Positions 26,375 to 35,914 of a stretch of 64,000 nucleotides of DNA are shown here, in pieces. The notes below the pieces were generated by a model. The model was not told the DNA's origin and searched no databases. It worked only from the letters and a program-made list of their open reading frames with translations. Position 1 is the first letter of the stretch. Every line of letters starts with the position of its first letter. A program made the position numbers and the translations under genes. Location: the NCBI GenBank assembly GCA_937997485.1, contig CALKTH010000037.1:26830-90829 (forward strand). Direction: 5' to 3'. Source of the stretch: an uncultured Acidimicrobiales bacterium (lineage in GTDB: Bacteria; Actinomycetota; Acidimicrobiia; Acidimicrobiales; SZUA-35).

Positions 26375-28228
26375 TCAGAAGGAGGGCGTTCCCGTCAACG
26401 CCACCATCTCGGGAAGGTTGGCAATGTGGACGAGATAGGGCGCAAGTCCAGCCACGTCCACGCCCTCCGAATCGAAGAACTCGGGCCCGTAGAACGCGGC
26501 ATAGTCCTGTTCGGTCGGCCAGGTGCCAAAGAGGTTCTGCGTCATGGCTTCGACGACGATGCCAGCGTCGAAGCGGCCATACGTCTCGGCCCACTCCTCG
26601 GTCGCCATCATTGCTTGGGCCACTTCCTCGGCGGACGAGCCCGTGCGGATCAGGTTGCTCCAGTACGACAACCCGGACGCGTCGGGGCTCCGGAGAAAGG
26701 CAGTGACGAAGAGGCGGAACGCGTGAGCTTCGGCCGCATCGAAGGACGGCGTCGTCCCCGTTTGCTCGACGTACTCGGGCGACTCGCTGAAGCCGATCAT
26801 CATCTGGCCACGCGTCATCCCGTCGGCGAGGCGCGCCGTCCAGAAGACACGACCGCCTGCATCTGGTGCTCGGTCCAAAACGTTGCGGTACACGAGATCG
26901 ACAAACGCGGCGTCGTCGAGCGAGCCGTATCGGGTGGTGAACTCGTCGGAGTCCTCGAACGAATCGGCCACACGCTGCAGCGACGAACCTTGCACTCGCT
27001 GCGCCATCCAAAAGTCCAGACCGCCCGCATCGGGTGCTCGTAGGAAGAAGGCGGAATACAGGCGAGTGATCTGGTCCGGCAACGACTGGTGCATCAGTGG
27101 CGACGGAGCCTGCGCAGGAGTGCCATCCAAGTCGAGGCGAGCGAGAGACCGGGGCGGGTCGTGGTAGAAGCCGTAGTCCTCTTCCCAACGACCAGTGGTT
27201 GCGCTGCCTCGACCGAGGATGATGACCTCTCGGCCGTCGGCCGAGATCGCTAGCAGCTGAACGAAGTCATCGTGTCGGTTCTGGCGAATGACGTCCTCGA
27301 GGCGTTCTCCTGTTGAGAGGTCCAGGCTCCAGATGGTTGTCTGGAGGGTGCCGGTCTCATCGTCGTAGACCATCATTGTCCCCAGCAGCCTCGAACCATC
27401 GGCGGTGATCACCTCTGATCCACCGAAGTGATCGTCGGTCGGAATCTCAAAGTTGGCCACGACCTGCCCGGACGTTTTCCAGCGCCGGGCAGTGGAGCGC
27501 AGGCCGGTGTGTTCGGTCCAGGCCACGACGGAGCCGTCGGTCGAGATCTGGGGCGGACCGTGGGATCGCGGTGCAGCAATGAAGACCACATCGTCAGTGG
27601 CGATCGTGTGGGCGAAGAGAAGCTCCTGACGGCCGACCACTCGCCGGTAGAAGAGGACCTTGCCATCGCCACTCAGCGCTGCGTGCTGAACGCCAGCGGG
27701 CACGTTCAACGGTGTGGTCGATCCGTCCTCCCACAGGTAGAACTCGAAATCCGTGCTGCCGAAGATCGGAGAGACAGACAGAATCGCTCGCTGCGCGTTG
27801 TCTGACAGCGCGATCACCGTGGCGGTGGCCTCGTCGAAGTCGTCCGTCAGGGGCGTGATCGAGCGAGACGCAACGTCGTAGAGGTAGCCATCAATGAGCC
27901 CACCATCTTCTTGGGCCCCACCAGCGGTCCAGCTGGCATTGATGGCGATCTTCGTGCCGTCGCGGTTGATGGCATCGATGGAGCTGAAGCCCGTTGTCGG
28001 CACGTTGGCCACGGATCGCTCACCGGTGCGGAGGTCGATGACGACCGGCTTCTGCGTGTCGATTCGCTCCACGACTGCAGTGGACAGATCCTCGGACACG
28101 AAGACCTGCTGATCGTTGTCTTGGAGTGTTACCTCCGACACGACCTGCTGCGCCAGTACGGCAGGGCTGATCGACACCAGCACGGTGAAGGAAGCCATGA
28201 CTCCAAGAAGAACTCGTACGCCGCTCAT
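26375..28228 (-). CDS. Secreted beta-propeller protein with DUF4214 repeats
   Basis: 617 residues from ATG 28228. A signal peptide (ending AVLAQ) is followed by a region at about 30-370 built of repeated strands like a PD40/WD40 propeller (for example VALSDNAQRAILSVSP, AISADGREVIILGRG). Residues about 385-500 contain DUF4214 units, with RLYSAFFLRAPDAGGLDFW and VYRNVLDRAPDAGGRVFW as near repeats and a third AFLRSPDASGLSYW. DUF4214 occurs in large surface or S-layer-linked proteins and is thought to mediate protein-protein contacts. Likely a cell-envelope protein. Confidence 0.83.
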   Translation of the reverse strand: MSGVRVLLGVMASFTVLVSISPAVLAQQVVSEVTLQDNDQQVFVSEDLSTAVVERIDTQKPVVIDLRTGERSVANVPTTGFSSIDAINRDGTKIAINASWTAGGAQEDGGLIDGYLYDVASRSITPLTDDFDEATATVIALSDNAQRAILSVSPIFGSTDFEFYLWEDGSTTPLNVPAGVQHAALSGDGKVLFYRRVVGRQELLFAHTIATDDVVFIAAPRSHGPPQISTDGSVVAWTEHTGLRSTARRWKTSGQVVANFEIPTDDHFGGSEVITADGSRLLGTMMVYDDETGTLQTTIWSLDLSTGERLEDVIRQNRHDDFVQLLAISADGREVIILGRGSATTGRWEEDYGFYHDPPRSLARLDLDGTPAQAPSPLMHQSLPDQITRLYSAFFLRAPDAGGLDFWMAQRVQGSSLQRVADSFEDSDEFTTRYGSLDDAAFVDLVYRNVLDRAPDAGGRVFWTARLADGMTRGQMMIGFSESPEYVEQTGTTPSFDAAEAHAFRLFVTAFLRSPDASGLSYWSNLIRTGSSAEEVAQAMMATEEWAETYGRFDAGIVVEAMTQNLFGTWPTEQDYAAFYGPEFFDSEGVDVAGLAPYLVHIANLPEMVALTGTPSF

Positions 28229-28320
28229 ACGACCATCATCGATCATCGAAGCCGTTTCCCGCCGCCACCGATCGTGACAATCGCGCTACGGAGCGGGGAG
28301 TTGATCGCTTGGAACGTCTC

Positions 28321-28968
28321 TCAGGGCAGTGAAATCGAGCCGTTCGGCGTTGCCACCACAGCTGCCAGACCGGGGCGCCGCCCTTCGGCCACCGTCACCT
28401 CAACAGAGCCAGCGAGGTCGAGGGTGGCGAGCGCCGCCTGGATCGGGCCAGGTTCGGGGTGCGTGACCGAGATTCCGTTGAGCTTGCATTCGTGCTCGAG
28501 CGAGCTCGTGGGGTGCGGGGTTTCGGGCCCCCACTCGATCAGAAACGGCATCGCGCCGCCGAGCGACTTCGCCGGTGGCACGGCAAGGCGCCACGAGAGG
28601 TGGACCCCGTCGGGCCGGGTCCGAGCCATTGGCCGGATGGGGCCCGGGTCGATACCGGCCGCTCGAACGGCAGCGTTCGCGGCGTCGAGATCCTCGACGG
28701 CCAGTGCGAAGGTGCTCAGCGCGATCGAGTACTCCGGAAGGTCATCGATTCCGAACGGGCGAGGTTGTGCCGGTTCGCCTTGCTCGGGGTCCGGGCCGAT
28801 GAGCTCCAGATAGCTCGTTCCCCCGAGCCCGACGAGGGCGTTCCGAGTACCAAGCCCATCGTGAGATCCGCCGGTGACCGCGAATGTCCCCGCCCGTTCC
28901 CGCCACCAGGCCACGAGGGCCAAGAGGTCGGTACCGGAAACGACGAGGTGGTCGACAGACGAGGTCAT
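28321..28968 (-). CDS. VOC-family (glyoxalase-like) protein
   Basis: 215 residues from ATG 28968. VDHLVVSGTDLLALVAWW and LGTRNALVGLGGTSYLELIG are the start of a glyoxalase-like (Glyoxalase_3 type) domain, and the later half (ECKLNGISVTHPEPGPIQ) matches that group of uncharacterised actinobacterial proteins. The start overlaps the stop of the upstream exchanger as ATGA (28965-28968). Function unknown; only one clear metal-type His pair is seen. Confidence 0.78.
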   Translation of the reverse strand: MTSSVDHLVVSGTDLLALVAWWRERAGTFAVTGGSHDGLGTRNALVGLGGTSYLELIGPDPEQGEPAQPRPFGIDDLPEYSIALSTFALAVEDLDAANAAVRAAGIDPGPIRPMARTRPDGVHLSWRLAVPPAKSLGGAMPFLIEWGPETPHPTSSLEHECKLNGISVTHPEPGPIQAALATLDLAGSVEVTVAEGRRPGLAAVVATPNGSISLP

Positions 28969-29996
28969 CCAGGCAACGTAGCGAACAACGTCCGAACGAC
29001 ATCCATTGCTGGGCTGTTCATGACCATGCCGACGGGGGCATCTGAATTCGTCTCGTTCCACCAGGTTGCGATCAGGAAGCCAACGAACAGGCCGAGAAGA
29101 ATGCCACCTTCGAACTTCTCGAAGACGCCCTTGGTGTACATCGCGATGGCGGCCAGGATGCAGATCGCGAGCATGTACCAAAGGTCGAGTCCGGTCAGCG
29201 AGGGATCGTCGATGCTGCCATCGCCCAGTAGGCCTACCACAGCGCCAACGGCGAAGGAGTTGAAGATGTTCGAGCCAAGCAAGTTGCCGACGATCAGATC
29301 GGTCTGCTTCTGGCGAGCGGCAGCGACGGAAGTAACGAGTTCAGGGAGCGATGTGCCGATGGCAACGAGCGTGACGCCGACGAACCCCTCATTGATCCCC
29401 AGTTCGTCGGCCAGGCCTGTGGCTCCGTAGACCAGGAGCCAGGCACCGCCGACGGTTCCCACGAGGCCGAGAATCGTGCGCAACGCCTCGGCCCCGAGGC
29501 CGGCGGACTCTTCGGCGATCTCGCCCACCTCGCCTGCGATCGACTCGGAGCCCTCGCCGCTTCCCATGAGCAGGATGGCCATGGCCCCGATCATGCCGGC
29601 GAGCAGGATGAAGCCTTCAGTCTGTGAGATACCGCCCTGCACCAGAACGGCGAAGATGATGACGGCACCCGTGGCCATCGGCGCCTCTCGTCGCAAGATC
29701 CGGGAGTCGATGGACAGCGGGATCAGGAGCGCAGCGGAGCCAAGAATCAACGAGAGATTCGACAAATTGGAGCCAATGATGTTGCCGATGCCGAGGTCGT
29801 CGTCGCCCTCGACTGCGGCGATGCCGCTCACGAGCATCTCAGGAGCGCTGGTCCCGAAGCCCACGAGCAGTGCACCCACGACGATCGGCGAAATCTTGAG
29901 GTTGACGGCGATTCTCGCCGCTCCCGTCACGAACTCATCAGCCGCCCTCGACAGGAGCACCAGACCCGCCAAGAGGGCCAACACGATCAGAAGCAT
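28965..29996 (-). CDS. CaCA-family sodium/calcium exchanger
   Basis: 343 residues in two inverted halves of five helices. The alpha repeats are VGFGTSAPEMLVSG with GNIIGSNLSN in the first half, and AIGTSLPELVTSV with GNLLGSNIFN in the second, the signature of YrbG/CaCA antiporters. The central loop (about 150-175) is acidic. It probably exports Ca2+ in exchange for Na+. It is coupled to the VOC gene downstream. Confidence 0.9.
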   Translation of the reverse strand: MLLIVLALLAGLVLLSRAADEFVTGAARIAVNLKISPIVVGALLVGFGTSAPEMLVSGIAAVEGDDDLGIGNIIGSNLSNLSLILGSAALLIPLSIDSRILRREAPMATGAVIIFAVLVQGGISQTEGFILLAGMIGAMAILLMGSGEGSESIAGEVGEIAEESAGLGAEALRTILGLVGTVGGAWLLVYGATGLADELGINEGFVGVTLVAIGTSLPELVTSVAAARQKQTDLIVGNLLGSNIFNSFAVGAVVGLLGDGSIDDPSLTGLDLWYMLAICILAAIAMYTKGVFEKFEGGILLGLFVGFLIATWWNETNSDAPVGMVMNSPAMDVVRTLFATLPG

Positions 29997-30061
29997 CCGG
30001 CGAGGTTAGAGCCGTCAATCACCGTCTCGGCTGATGTCCTCTGGGGTGTTCAGAGGCTGTT

Positions 30062-30090
30062 CCTGCCGCTCCGCTTCGCGAAGCGGCAGG
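30062..30090 (-). terminator. Hairpin after ftsK
   Basis: CCTGCCGCT (30062-30070) and AGCGGCAGG (30082-30090) form a perfect 9-bp stem just 13 bases past the ftsK stop. An overlapping 16-base palindrome CCGCTTCGCGAAGCGG (30071-30086) offers a competing fold. There is no U-run on the ftsK side, so I call it a possible terminator or insulating hairpin. Confidence 0.45.
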
Positions 30091-30102
30091 ATCGTTGTGC
30101 GA

Positions 30103-32865
30103 CTAGTCAGGAAATTTGTATCCAGGTGGCGGGGCAAGGGCCGGATCGAAGTCATCACCGGCAAACTCGTCCTCATCAGCATTGTTGTCGAAGCTGTTGG
30201 GAACAGGCGTCGACTCGTCGTTGGGCACCGGTTCGAGGTCCAAGATCGAGGTGTGATCCTCGGTCGCAAGCGTCAGTGCCGGTTCCGGGAGCTCGGCCGG
30301 AGGGGCCGAGACGGACCGCACGGGAGCAGGCGCCGGAGTTGGGGTTGCTGGTGCGGGGGCGGGGGCGCCACCACTCCGCATTGCTGCGGGCCAGCGTCCG
30401 GCATCCAGGTCCTCGGGGGACATCTTGACGTCGCGTGCCTTGGAGCCGATCGATGGCCCGACCACACCACGTTCCTCGAGAATGTCCATCAAGCGCCCGG
30501 CACGAGCGAATCCGACCCGCAGCTTCCGCTGGAGCATGGAGGTCGAGCCCAACTGACTGCGAACGATGAGCTCCATGGCCTGGAGGACCAGATCGTCGTC
30601 ATCCTCATCGCCGGTGGTTCCGCCAGGAATTTGAGCGGCAGTCTCAGAGACTTCTTCGCCCTGCACGCGGCTGTCGAACACGACCTCGGGCGCCTGGTCG
30701 ATCCAGTGCTGAACGATCGTTTCGACTTCCTCTTCGGTGACCCACGCACCCTGGAAGCGGGCAGGGGTTGACGTCGAACCATCGAGCAAGAGACCGTCGC
30801 CCCGACCGACAAGACGCTCTGCACCCTGCTGGTCGAGCACCACACGGGAGTCGGTGAGGCTCGAAACGGCGAATGCCAGACGTGCGGGCACGTTGGCCTT
30901 GATGAGGCCCGTGATCACGTTCGTGGACGGACGCTGCGTGGCGATCACCAGGTGAATGCCGACCGCTCGAGCTTTCTGAGCGATACGACAGATGGACTCT
31001 TCGACGTCACGGGCGGCCACCATCATGAGGTCGGCGAGCTCGTCGAGAATGATGACGATGTAGCTGAGCTTCTCTCGCTCATGCATCTCGCCATCGGGGC
31101 CCATCACGGGATCGAAGCGGCCGGACTCCACGCCTGCGTTGAAGCCGTCGAGGTCGCGAACACCCACATCAGAGAGCAGGTCGTACCGACGCTCCATCTC
31201 GCGAACGCCCCAGGCCAGCGCATTCGCCGCCTTCTTCGGATCAGTGACGACCTCGGTGAGCAGATGCGGGAGCTTCTCGTACTGCGTGAGCTCCACTCGC
31301 TTGGGGTCAACGAGAATGAGGCGCACCTCGTCCGGCGTGGATCGCATGAGGATCGAAGTGAGCATCGAGTTGATGCAGCTGGACTTGCCGGAACCGGTCT
31401 GGCCTGCGACGAGCAAGTGGGGCATCTTGGCCAGGTTGGCCATGATCGTCTTGCCCGTGATGTCACGCCCGAGGGAGACCTCGAGGGGGTGCGTGGCGTT
31501 TGCCGCTTCTTCGGAGAAGAGCAGATCGCCCACCGTGATCATCTGGCGGCGAACGTTCGGGACTTCGACACCAATGGCCTGCTTGCCGGGAATCGGCGCA
31601 AGGATTCGCACGTCCGGTGTGGCCATCGCATAGGCGATGTCCTTGTGGAGGCTCGTGACTCGGTTGACCTTCACACCGGGGCCGAGTTCGAGCTCGAACC
31701 GGCTGACGGTGGGGCCAACGACGACGCCGATCAAACGGGTTTCGACGCCATGTTCGGCCAGTGCGTGCTCGAGTTGACGGCCCGTCTTCTCGACGACGGC
31801 ACGATCGATGTCTTGGCCCTCGGAGCGATCGAGGATGTCCATCGTGGGCAGTACCCAATCACCCTTGGGAGCCTTCGGCCGAAGGGCGTCCAGGTTGTCA
31901 ACCGAGACCACCTGAGGAATGTCGATGACCGGAGCCGGACCCTCATCGGACCATGACACGGCGTCAGATCCGTCCACAGCGCCACCGTTGTCGGCGAGCG
32001 CGGGCTCAGGGTCGGGCGGTGCGTCGCCAGGGCGAAGATCGATGTATTCCTCTTGATCGAAGACGTCGCTGTCCACGGGAGGCACGATGGCGTCGATGGC
32101 CGCTGTGAGATCGTCTCGAGGCTCGAACGAGAAGGTGTTGCCCTCGAGGTCGAGCAGTTCGCCCGGCTTGGGCAGAGCGTGGGTGTCTTCTGACTTGGCC
32201 TTGGACTTGGGCGCTGCGTCGGTGTCGCGGCCGAAGGGCAGCGTCAGTTGCAAGTCGCCGAACGATTCCCGGATGCGCCAGCCGATGTCGGCCAGGCGGT
32301 CGGCGACAACGCCGGCCGACATGCTCGTGAGGAGAACGAGCGACATGAGGACCATGGCCACGGTGAGGACGACCTCGCCCCACGAGCCGAAGTAGCGCTC
32401 GAGTGTGCCGCCGGTGGCGACACCAGCCCAGCCCCCGGCGCGACCGAGGAAGCTGGAAGACGATCCCCAACCCGGACGGCCACCGATCATGTCGAGCACA
32501 GAGAACGCTGCGAACACGAGCATGCCGAGAGCGAAGAGCTCCATGCGGTTCGTGTACGCCGTCTTCTTCTTCGGCTTGGTTCGGAGGCGCCGCCAGCCAG
32601 CCGCCACCACCAAGGGTGGGACAAGGAAGCGTCCGAGACCGACGAGCATGCTGAGCAGCGTCGCCAATCCCCTGCCGATGGGGCCAGTGGCCCCCGTGTA
32701 AAGAGCCAGGCCGAGGATGAGTCCCAGCGCGATCAAGGCAATGGCCTCGACCTCTCGCTGGTTTTGGGCGCGCTGCTTAGCAGTCGGCTTCTTCGGCCGG
32801 CTGCTGGATCGTCCACCCGTAGCTGCCCCTCGACCCGAACGCGAAGTTCGATTCGTTGTAGCCAC
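30103..32865 (-). CDS. ftsK: DNA translocase FtsK
   Basis: 920 residues from GTG 32865. A basic N-terminus is followed by about four membrane helices (42-200), a long acidic/Pro-rich linker (200-330), the alpha/beta motor domain with Walker A VAGQTGSGKSSCIN and Walker B IVIILDELADLMM, and a C-terminal gamma winged helix (LGSTSMLQRKLRVGFARAGR) that reads KOPS-type sequences. It pumps chromosomal DNA through the division septum and activates dimer resolution. A Pro/Ala-rich extra tail of about 100 residues follows the gamma domain, which is longer than usual. Confidence 0.96.
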   Translation of the reverse strand: MATTNRTSRSGRGAATGGRSSSRPKKPTAKQRAQNQREVEAIALIALGLILGLALYTGATGPIGRGLATLLSMLVGLGRFLVPPLVVAAGWRRLRTKPKKKTAYTNRMELFALGMLVFAAFSVLDMIGGRPGWGSSSSFLGRAGGWAGVATGGTLERYFGSWGEVVLTVAMVLMSLVLLTSMSAGVVADRLADIGWRIRESFGDLQLTLPFGRDTDAAPKSKAKSEDTHALPKPGELLDLEGNTFSFEPRDDLTAAIDAIVPPVDSDVFDQEEYIDLRPGDAPPDPEPALADNGGAVDGSDAVSWSDEGPAPVIDIPQVVSVDNLDALRPKAPKGDWVLPTMDILDRSEGQDIDRAVVEKTGRQLEHALAEHGVETRLIGVVVGPTVSRFELELGPGVKVNRVTSLHKDIAYAMATPDVRILAPIPGKQAIGVEVPNVRRQMITVGDLLFSEEAANATHPLEVSLGRDITGKTIMANLAKMPHLLVAGQTGSGKSSCINSMLTSILMRSTPDEVRLILVDPKRVELTQYEKLPHLLTEVVTDPKKAANALAWGVREMERRYDLLSDVGVRDLDGFNAGVESGRFDPVMGPDGEMHEREKLSYIVIILDELADLMMVAARDVEESICRIAQKARAVGIHLVIATQRPSTNVITGLIKANVPARLAFAVSSLTDSRVVLDQQGAERLVGRGDGLLLDGSTSTPARFQGAWVTEEEVETIVQHWIDQAPEVVFDSRVQGEEVSETAAQIPGGTTGDEDDDDLVLQAMELIVRSQLGSTSMLQRKLRVGFARAGRLMDILEERGVVGPSIGSKARDVKMSPEDLDAGRWPAAMRSGGAPAPAPATPTPAPAPVRSVSAPPAELPEPALTLATEDHTSILDLEPVPNDESTPVPNSFDNNADEDEFAGDDFDPALAPPPGYKFPD

Positions 32866-32923
32866 AGTGCGACGTACCGTAGCGGGTCACGCTCCCTCAG
32901 TGGTGGCATCTACGCTCTCGTTC

Positions 32924-33205
32924 GTGCCAAACGGGTTTCGTCTCTTCAGCGTCTATCTCGAGCAGAAGCAAGAGCTGGCGAACGCTCGCGTCGAACAGAC
33001 GCTCACGACGGGCCGTGGGGCCCGCTGGCTTCGGGTGCTGAACCTCTCGGTCGTGGTCGTCGGCCTTGCCATTCTCGGCGTGTGTGTCATGGTCGGGATC
33101 GGCCGATTCCCCGTTGCGATCACCACAACGCTCGTTGGTCTCGGGCTTGCCGGTGTGGCGGTCGGTACGCTCGCCGCCATCAAGCTGAACGCACTGTCAA
33201 GCTGA
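32924..33205 (+). CDS. Small two-helix membrane protein, uncharacterised
   Basis: 93 residues from GTG 32924. A charged N-terminus (SVYLEQKQELANARVEQ) leads into two membrane helices, about 45-65 and 68-90, separated by a short GRFP turn. No Shine-Dalgarno is seen; instead TACGCT at 32911-32916, a possible -10 box, sits eight bases before the GTG, which suggests a leaderless transcript. It is divergent from ftsK. Longer frames upstream run through the ftsK start and are not membrane-like. No family recognised. Confidence 0.6.
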   Translation: MPNGFRLFSVYLEQKQELANARVEQTLTTGRGARWLRVLNLSVVVVGLAILGVCVMVGIGRFPVAITTTLVGLGLAGVAVGTLAAIKLNALSS

Positions 33206-33242
33206 ACACACAGTCGAGTTGAGCGAGTTCCAGGAGATCTCT

Positions 33243-34256
33243 GTGTTGACCCCCTCCCCCATCACGCCGACGATCCCGTTTGATGCCGACGGGGTACACC
33301 ACGGCCATCTGCAGTTGCCCTACAGCCGGGATGATGCCGCCTACGGGTCAGTGATGATTCCGATCGCTGTGATTCGCAACGGCGAAGGACCCACGGCGTT
33401 GCTCACCGGTGGAAACCACGGCGACGAATACCAGGGACCGGTTTCCCTCATCAAGCTGGCAAACACGCTCCAGCCGGAGGAGATCACCGGTCGCGTCATC
33501 ATCGTGCCGTGCATGAATCAGCCGGCGTTCGCCGCTGGCACCCGCACCTCCCCTATCGACGCTGGCAACCTCAACCGTTCGTTCCCCGGACGACCGGACG
33601 GCACGGTCACCGAGAAGATCGCTGACTACCTCACTCGCTACCTGTTGCCGCTGGCCGACGCCGTGATGGACATCCACGACGGTGGCCGCACGCTCGAATT
33701 CGTGCCGATGGCATCGTCGCTTTCGCTGGATGATCCAGCCATGGACGCGGCCAGTGCCGCTGCCGCAGACGCCTTCAATGCGCCGTTCGTCACGAAGCTG
33801 GTGGAGATCGACACGCTCGGCATGTGGGACATCCAAGCCGGTGAGAGCGGGCGCCCCTTCATCACGACCGAGCTCGGCGGCACCGGCTCAACGCGCCCCC
33901 ACATCGTGGAGATCACCGATCGGGGCGTGCGCAACGTGCTCCGCCACTGGGGTGTGCTCCCTACGCCCGCCGCGCCGCCGACGGGCTCGTCGATGTCCGA
34001 CCCTTCGCAGCGAATCACCGTTCCCGAGCACGGCGCATACATCACCAGCGAAACCGACGGGGTCATCGAGTGGCTCGTTCCGCTCGGTGACGAGATCGCG
34101 GCCGGACAACCGATCGCCCGAGTGCACGATCACCGGCGTCTCGGCAAACCAAGCGTGGACTACACGGCAACGATCGACGGCATCCTTGCCATGCGACACC
34201 ACCCGGGCCTGGTCAAGATGGGCGACGCAATCGCCATGCAAGCCACGCTCGACTGA
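33243..34256 (+). CDS. doeB: N-alpha-acetyl-L-2,4-diaminobutyrate deacetylase (DoeB/EutE type)
   Basis: 337 residues. The zinc site of the succinylglutamate desuccinylase/aspartoacylase family is visible: ALLTGGNHGDEYQGPVSL gives His and Glu, and DAVMDIHDGG the second His. GTRTSPIDAGNLNRSFPG and the C-terminal biotinyl-like domain are as in DoeB, which hydrolyses N-acetyl-diaminobutyrate during ectoine breakdown. GTG 33243 has AGGAG at 33232-33236; the TTG at 33219 has no such site. It is the only plus-strand gene at this side of the cluster, convergent with the EutA-like gene ten bases away. Confidence 0.85.
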   Translation: MLTPSPITPTIPFDADGVHHGHLQLPYSRDDAAYGSVMIPIAVIRNGEGPTALLTGGNHGDEYQGPVSLIKLANTLQPEEITGRVIIVPCMNQPAFAAGTRTSPIDAGNLNRSFPGRPDGTVTEKIADYLTRYLLPLADAVMDIHDGGRTLEFVPMASSLSLDDPAMDAASAAAADAFNAPFVTKLVEIDTLGMWDIQAGESGRPFITTELGGTGSTRPHIVEITDRGVRNVLRHWGVLPTPAAPPTGSSMSDPSQRITVPEHGAYITSETDGVIEWLVPLGDEIAAGQPIARVHDHRRLGKPSVDYTATIDGILAMRHHPGLVKMGDAIAMQATLD

Positions 34257-34265
34257 TCAGGCACC

Positions 34266-35045
34266 TCAGCCGGCGAGTACCACCCGGAAGAGCGAGCCGA
34301 GTCCGGGCACGGCATCCTCGACGCCGGTCATGCGGAGGAGATGCCACAGCAGCGCAAGGTTGCTGGACACGACCGGTCGACCGAGCTCGCGTTCCAACGC
34401 ATCAATCACTCCGAACGCGCGGAGGCTGGTGCAGGACACGAAGACGGCATCGCATCCGCCATCCCCATCAGCCTGCGCCACGATCTGACGCACGCCGTTC
34501 GCGACCGACTGTTCGCTGATTCGGGCGACCACAAGGTCGCTGGCCTCGCAGAAGGACCCGAGTGCACACACGGTCAAGCCCGCCGCGTCGAAGTGCTCGG
34601 CGATTGGTCGGGTCACGTCGGCGGTGTACGGAGTGACCACGGCGATGCGTTTGGCGTCGAGTGCGTGAAAGGCGGCGACAGCGGCGGCAATGGGGTTGCT
34701 GCACGCCATGCCAGGGTGGGCCTGTTGGATGGCGGCCGCGACACCGTCATCACCGATGAGCGTGGCCGCTGACGTGCAGGCGTAGCCGATGGCATCGAAG
34801 TCGAATGCTCGAGGAAGGAGCCCGGCGGCGACCGGGATTCGCTCGTGCATGTCGGTCAGCGTCTGCGGCGTGACCACGGGCTCCATCGGAATCCGGGCGT
34901 GATAGAAGTCAACGCCCTCCAGGTTGAGCTGACGGGCCTCCGCTTCGATCGTTTGATCCGTCTCGAGCACGACGAGACCGATACGGGCCCGGGCTCCGAA
35001 GCCATCGTCGGTGTCGAACGGAAGTGGTTGGAGCTCGGGGATCAC
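34266..35045 (-). CDS. EutA-like Asp/Glu racemase-fold protein (maleate isomerase family)
   Basis: 259 residues from GTG 35045, which overlaps the dioxygenase stop as GTGA. Two cysteines in matching positions, GYACTSAATLIG and VFVSCTSLRAFGVID, are the catalytic pair of the Asp/Glu racemase, maleate cis-trans isomerase and arylmalonate decarboxylase superfamily. In rhizobial ectoine-utilisation operons the eutA product belongs to this family and is linked to hydroxyectoine use. The neighbours here (DoeB, M24 hydrolase) support that reading, but the reaction is inferred. Confidence 0.75.
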   Translation of the reverse strand: MIPELQPLPFDTDDGFGARARIGLVVLETDQTIEAEARQLNLEGVDFYHARIPMEPVVTPQTLTDMHERIPVAAGLLPRAFDFDAIGYACTSAATLIGDDGVAAAIQQAHPGMACSNPIAAAVAAFHALDAKRIAVVTPYTADVTRPIAEHFDAAGLTVCALGSFCEASDLVVARISEQSVANGVRQIVAQADGDGGCDAVFVSCTSLRAFGVIDALERELGRPVVSSNLALLWHLLRMTGVEDAVPGLGSLFRVVLAG

Positions 35046-35905
35046 GCGTTGGCCTTGGCCTGCTGGCTGAAGAAGGATGCGCCCGTCGGCACCTCGGGAA
35101 TGATCATCTCGTACGGACTGCAGCGAATCCGGCCGGTGGCTTCGCCTCGTACGACCTCGCCGTCGTAGCGGCTCGGGATGTGATTGACCTGGAGCGCTTT
35201 CGAGTCTTCCGCCCGGTACTCGAGGATCAACAGCGTGCGGGGTACGGACGACTGATTCGCCGTCGAACCGTGCAGTAGGCGGGTGTGCATCAAACACGCT
35301 GAGCCGGCCGGACCCGTGATCGGCACGGCACGGTCGACGTGTGCCACCTTCACTTCGGGAGCGACCGCGCCAGTGAAGACCCCGTTATGCCAGTGGTCGA
35401 ACATCTCGCCCCGATGTGTTCCGGGAACGACTTCGAGCGGGCCATTCTCGAGCGTGACCTCGTCGATGAAGAAGAGAACAGCGATCAGGTCTTCGTTCGT
35501 GTGGGGCTGGAAGAGGAAGTCCTGGTGGAACTTCACCTCGGTGGCGGCGCCGGGCTGTTTGGAGTTGATCTTCGAGTTGTTGAACTCAATGTTCGGACCA
35601 ATCAACTGGGCAACTGCGTCGAGCGCAGCGTTGTCCCGCATCACATCGAGGTAGGCGTCACTGATCTCTACCGGTGAGGACACGCGACGGAGTGCCGGCC
35701 GCTCCGCGGAGTGGCCGGGCTCGAGATCGAAGCGGGGTCGGCCATCCATCGTTTCGCCATAGGGCTCGACGTGGTCCCGACTCTCCTCCTTCCAGGCCTC
35801 GAAGTCGGCGATGAGGGCCGCGAGCTGACTCGGGGTGAGAGCATCCTCGACGAGGAGGGCTCCATCGGCCCAGAACCGATCGATCTGGTCTTGGGAAAGC
35901 GACAT
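35042..35905 (-). CDS. Phytanoyl-CoA dioxygenase-family Fe(II)/2-oxoglutarate oxygenase
   Basis: 287 residues from ATG 35905, preceded by GAGAGG; the GTG two codons earlier is part of that site. The HxD iron motif is in EVKFHQDFLFQPH, the distal His in LMHTRLLHGS, and an Arg for 2-oxoglutarate a few residues later (SVPRTLLI). It lacks the WHSDFETWH-type signature of ectoine hydroxylase EctD, so it is not a standard EctD. It lies between the M24 hydrolase and the EutA-like gene with overlaps or gaps under ten bases, so it acts in the same pathway, perhaps on hydroxyectoine or a related solute. Confidence 0.82.
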   Translation of the reverse strand: MSLSQDQIDRFWADGALLVEDALTPSQLAALIADFEAWKEESRDHVEPYGETMDGRPRFDLEPGHSAERPALRRVSSPVEISDAYLDVMRDNAALDAVAQLIGPNIEFNNSKINSKQPGAATEVKFHQDFLFQPHTNEDLIAVLFFIDEVTLENGPLEVVPGTHRGEMFDHWHNGVFTGAVAPEVKVAHVDRAVPITGPAGSACLMHTRLLHGSTANQSSVPRTLLILEYRAEDSKALQVNHIPSRYDGEVVRGEATGRIRCSPYEMIIPEVPTGASFFSQQAKANA

Positions 35906-35914
35906 CTTCACCTC

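Noticed and set aside
35042..35905. Ectoine hydroxylase EctD identity for the first dioxygenase
   Set aside because: The EctD signature around the iron site is absent.
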